7,129 nt of DNA from Thermomicrobiales bacterium (GTDB taxonomy: Bacteria > Chloroflexota > Limnocylindria > Limnocylindrales > CSP1-4): the NCBI GenBank assembly GCA_004525275.1, contig SPCO01000074.1, forward strand, positions 1 through 7,129, written 5' to 3'. Below the pieces are notes generated by a model. That model was given only the letters and a program-made list of their open reading frames with translations. It did not search any database and had not been told where the DNA came from. Shown here piece by piece: positions 6,450-7,129 of this stretch. The position numbers were made by a program, and so were the translations under genes. The stretch's first letter is position 1; the number at the start of each line of letters is the position of its first letter.

Positions 6450-6463
6450 CCGCGGGCTGCTTC
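6450..6463. repeat. 14-bp direct repeat, copy next to ktrB
   Basis: CCGCGGGCTGCTTC on the plus strand; it matches the copy at 6512-6525 in 13 of 14 bases. The two copies, 62 bp apart start to start, bracket the 6476-6502 stem-loop. Each includes the palindrome CCGCGG. Confidence 0.6.
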
Positions 6464-6475
6464 GCGAACCGGCCC

Positions 6476-6502
6476 GGGCGCTGGCTCGGAATCAAAGCGC
6501 CC
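6476..6502 (-). terminator. Stem-loop downstream of dnaK, possible terminator
   Basis: GGGCGCT (6476-6482) pairs perfectly with AGCGCCC (6496-6502) around a 13-nt loop, starting about 42 nt after the dnaK stop. It is the strongest simple hairpin after dnaK. In the minus direction it is followed by GC-rich sequence rather than a T-run, so it is not a classic intrinsic terminator. It could act as a U-less terminator or as a 3'-end stabiliser. Confidence 0.35.
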
Positions 6503-6511
6503 CACGGTCAC

Positions 6512-6525
6512 CCGCGGGCCGCTTC
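6512..6525. repeat. 14-bp direct repeat, copy next to dnaK
   Basis: CCGCGGGCCGCTTC on the plus strand, differing by one base (C for T) from the copy at 6450-6463. It lies about 20 bp downstream of the dnaK stop codon. Confidence 0.6.
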
Positions 6526-6539
6526 AACGTCACGTTCCA

Positions 6540-6553
6540 GAGGTCTAGACCTC
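6540..6553. repeat. Perfect 14-bp palindrome over the dnaK stop codon
   Basis: GAGGTCTAGACCTC reads the same on both strands. The dnaK TAG (6545-6547) lies near its centre, and its dnaK half encodes the final Glu-Val. It is too tight to make a stable hairpin without opening the central bases, so a protein-binding site or chance is as likely as an RNA role. Confidence 0.5.
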
Positions 6554-7129
6554 CTTGAACTCGCCCTCCACGGTTTCCTCGTCGGCAGCGGCCCCTTCGC
6601 TCTCTGCCTCGCCGGCCTCGTCGCCCGACTCGTCCCCGGCGCCCGTGCCGTTCTCGGACTCGTCGGCCGATGCGGCCGCGGCCTGATAGGCGGCCGTCGA
6701 GATCCGTTGCAGGATCTCGGCCAGGGCCGTCATCCCGGTCTTGACGATCTCCATGTCGGAACCCTTGAGGGCCTCGCGCAACGAGGTCACGCTATTCTCG
6801 ACCTCGGCCTTGTCCTCGGACGAGACCTTGTCGTCCAGGTCCTTGATCGTGCGCTCGGCCTGGAAGGTCAGTGCCTCGGCCTGGTTGCGAGTCTCGACTT
6901 CTTCGCGACGCACGCGGTCCTCGTCGGCGTGTTCCTGGGCATCGCGGACCATCTGGTCCACGGCGCTCTTGTCGAGCATCGACGACGCCGTGATACGGAC
7001 TTGCTGTTCCTTGCCGGTCGCCCGATCCTTGGCCTTGACGTCCAGGATGCCGTTGGCATCGATGTCGAAGGTGACCTCGATCTGTGGGATGCCGCGCGGG
7101 GCCGGCGGGATCCCGTCCAGGATGAACCG
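6545..7129 (-). CDS. dnaK: Chaperone protein DnaK (Hsp70), C-terminal part (runs off the right edge)
   Basis: The last 194 codons of the cytoplasmic ATP-dependent Hsp70 chaperone. The visible part starts in the substrate-binding beta-domain with ILDGIPPAPRGIPQIEVTFD (3-22), then IDANGILDVKAKD (23-35) and TGKEQQ (38-43). The helical lid follows: LDKSAVDQMVRDAQEHADED (52-71), REEVETRNQAEAL and LREALKGSD. This aligns well with E. coli DnaK up to about residue 150. The last ~40 residues are a disordered tail rich in Glu, Asp, Ala and Gly, ending in EFKEV, comparable to the EFEEV near the end of E. coli DnaK. The ATPase domain and start lie beyond the window. The frame is intact to the TAG stop. 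Any grpE or dnaJ partners would be upstream, because the next gene downstream is ktrB, which is unrelated and separately organised. Confidence 0.97.
   Translation of the reverse strand, partial: RFILDGIPPAPRGIPQIEVTFDIDANGILDVKAKDRATGKEQQVRITASSMLDKSAVDQMVRDAQEHADEDRVRREEVETRNQAEALTFQAERTIKDLDDKVSSEDKAEVENSVTSLREALKGSDMEIVKTGMTALAEILQRISTAAYQAAAASADESENGTGAGDESGDEAGEAESEGAAADEETVEGEFKEV

Larger units (their letters stand above)
6301..6544. other. Intergenic region between dnaK and ktrB
   Basis: This 244-bp stretch has no convincing gene on either strand. Read in the minus direction from the dnaK stop it holds a 14-bp repeat copy, a 7-bp GC stem-loop, the second repeat copy and a weak GC hairpin (6399-6403 with 6413-6417). 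The two inverted repeats, the -10-like TAGAAT and the leader ribosome binding site follow. Plus-strand frames here are open only because of base composition. I do not recognise a known riboswitch or small RNA. Confidence 0.6.

Noticed and set aside
6274..6495. 73-codon minus-strand frame from a TTG at 6495, ending with the leader peptide
   Set aside because: Arg-rich with no motif, and no ribosome binding site convincing enough to support it; only the last 8 codons have a good Shine-Dalgarno and ATG.
6301..6544. A c-di-AMP (ydaO-type) riboswitch upstream of the K+ uptake genes
   Set aside because: The context would suit one, but I could not find the conserved core sequences or a fitting fold by eye. 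A covariance-model search would decide.

Overview
The window is ordinary, GC-rich (by eye roughly two-thirds G+C) bacterial chromosome. All genes lie on the minus strand and are tightly packed. There is no sign of a mobile element, CRISPR array, rRNA or tRNA. Gene content (menaquinone synthesis, single-RCK Ktr-type potassium uptake, DnaK) and the many GTG starts suggest a high-GC Gram-positive-like or Chloroflexota-type bacterium. That placement is an inference from style and gene content, not a phylogenetic result.

In the direction of transcription (right to left), the window starts inside dnaK, of which the last 194 codons are present (7129-6545). A 244-bp gap follows (6544-6301). It holds a GC-rich stem-loop flanked by two near-identical 14-bp repeats, two inverted repeats and a candidate -10 element. 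Next is an apparent 8-codon leader reading frame that overlaps the GTG start of the potassium channel subunit gene ktrB/trkH (6277-4850). Then, 25 bp on, comes the regulatory RCK subunit gene ktrA/trkA (4824-4177). The two should form one K+ uptake system.

A 76-bp gap separates ktrA from a TetR-family regulator gene (4100-3447). A perfect 14-bp palindrome of TetR-operator type sits in that gap. The regulator is followed without any gap by menF (isochorismate synthase), menD (SEPHCHC synthase) and menH (SHCHC synthase, cut by the window edge). The tetR/menF, menF/menD and menD/menH junctions are all 4-nt start/stop overlaps (GTGA, ATGA, GTGA), so the four genes are almost certainly one translationally coupled operon. 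MenF, MenD and MenH carry out the first three consecutive steps from chorismate towards menaquinone.

No wholly new system is visible. The most noteworthy feature is the menaquinone operon led by, and coupled to, its own TetR regulator with an operator over the likely transcription start. Second is the coupled micro-ORF in front of ktrB, which would explain why ktrB has no ribosome binding site of its own.
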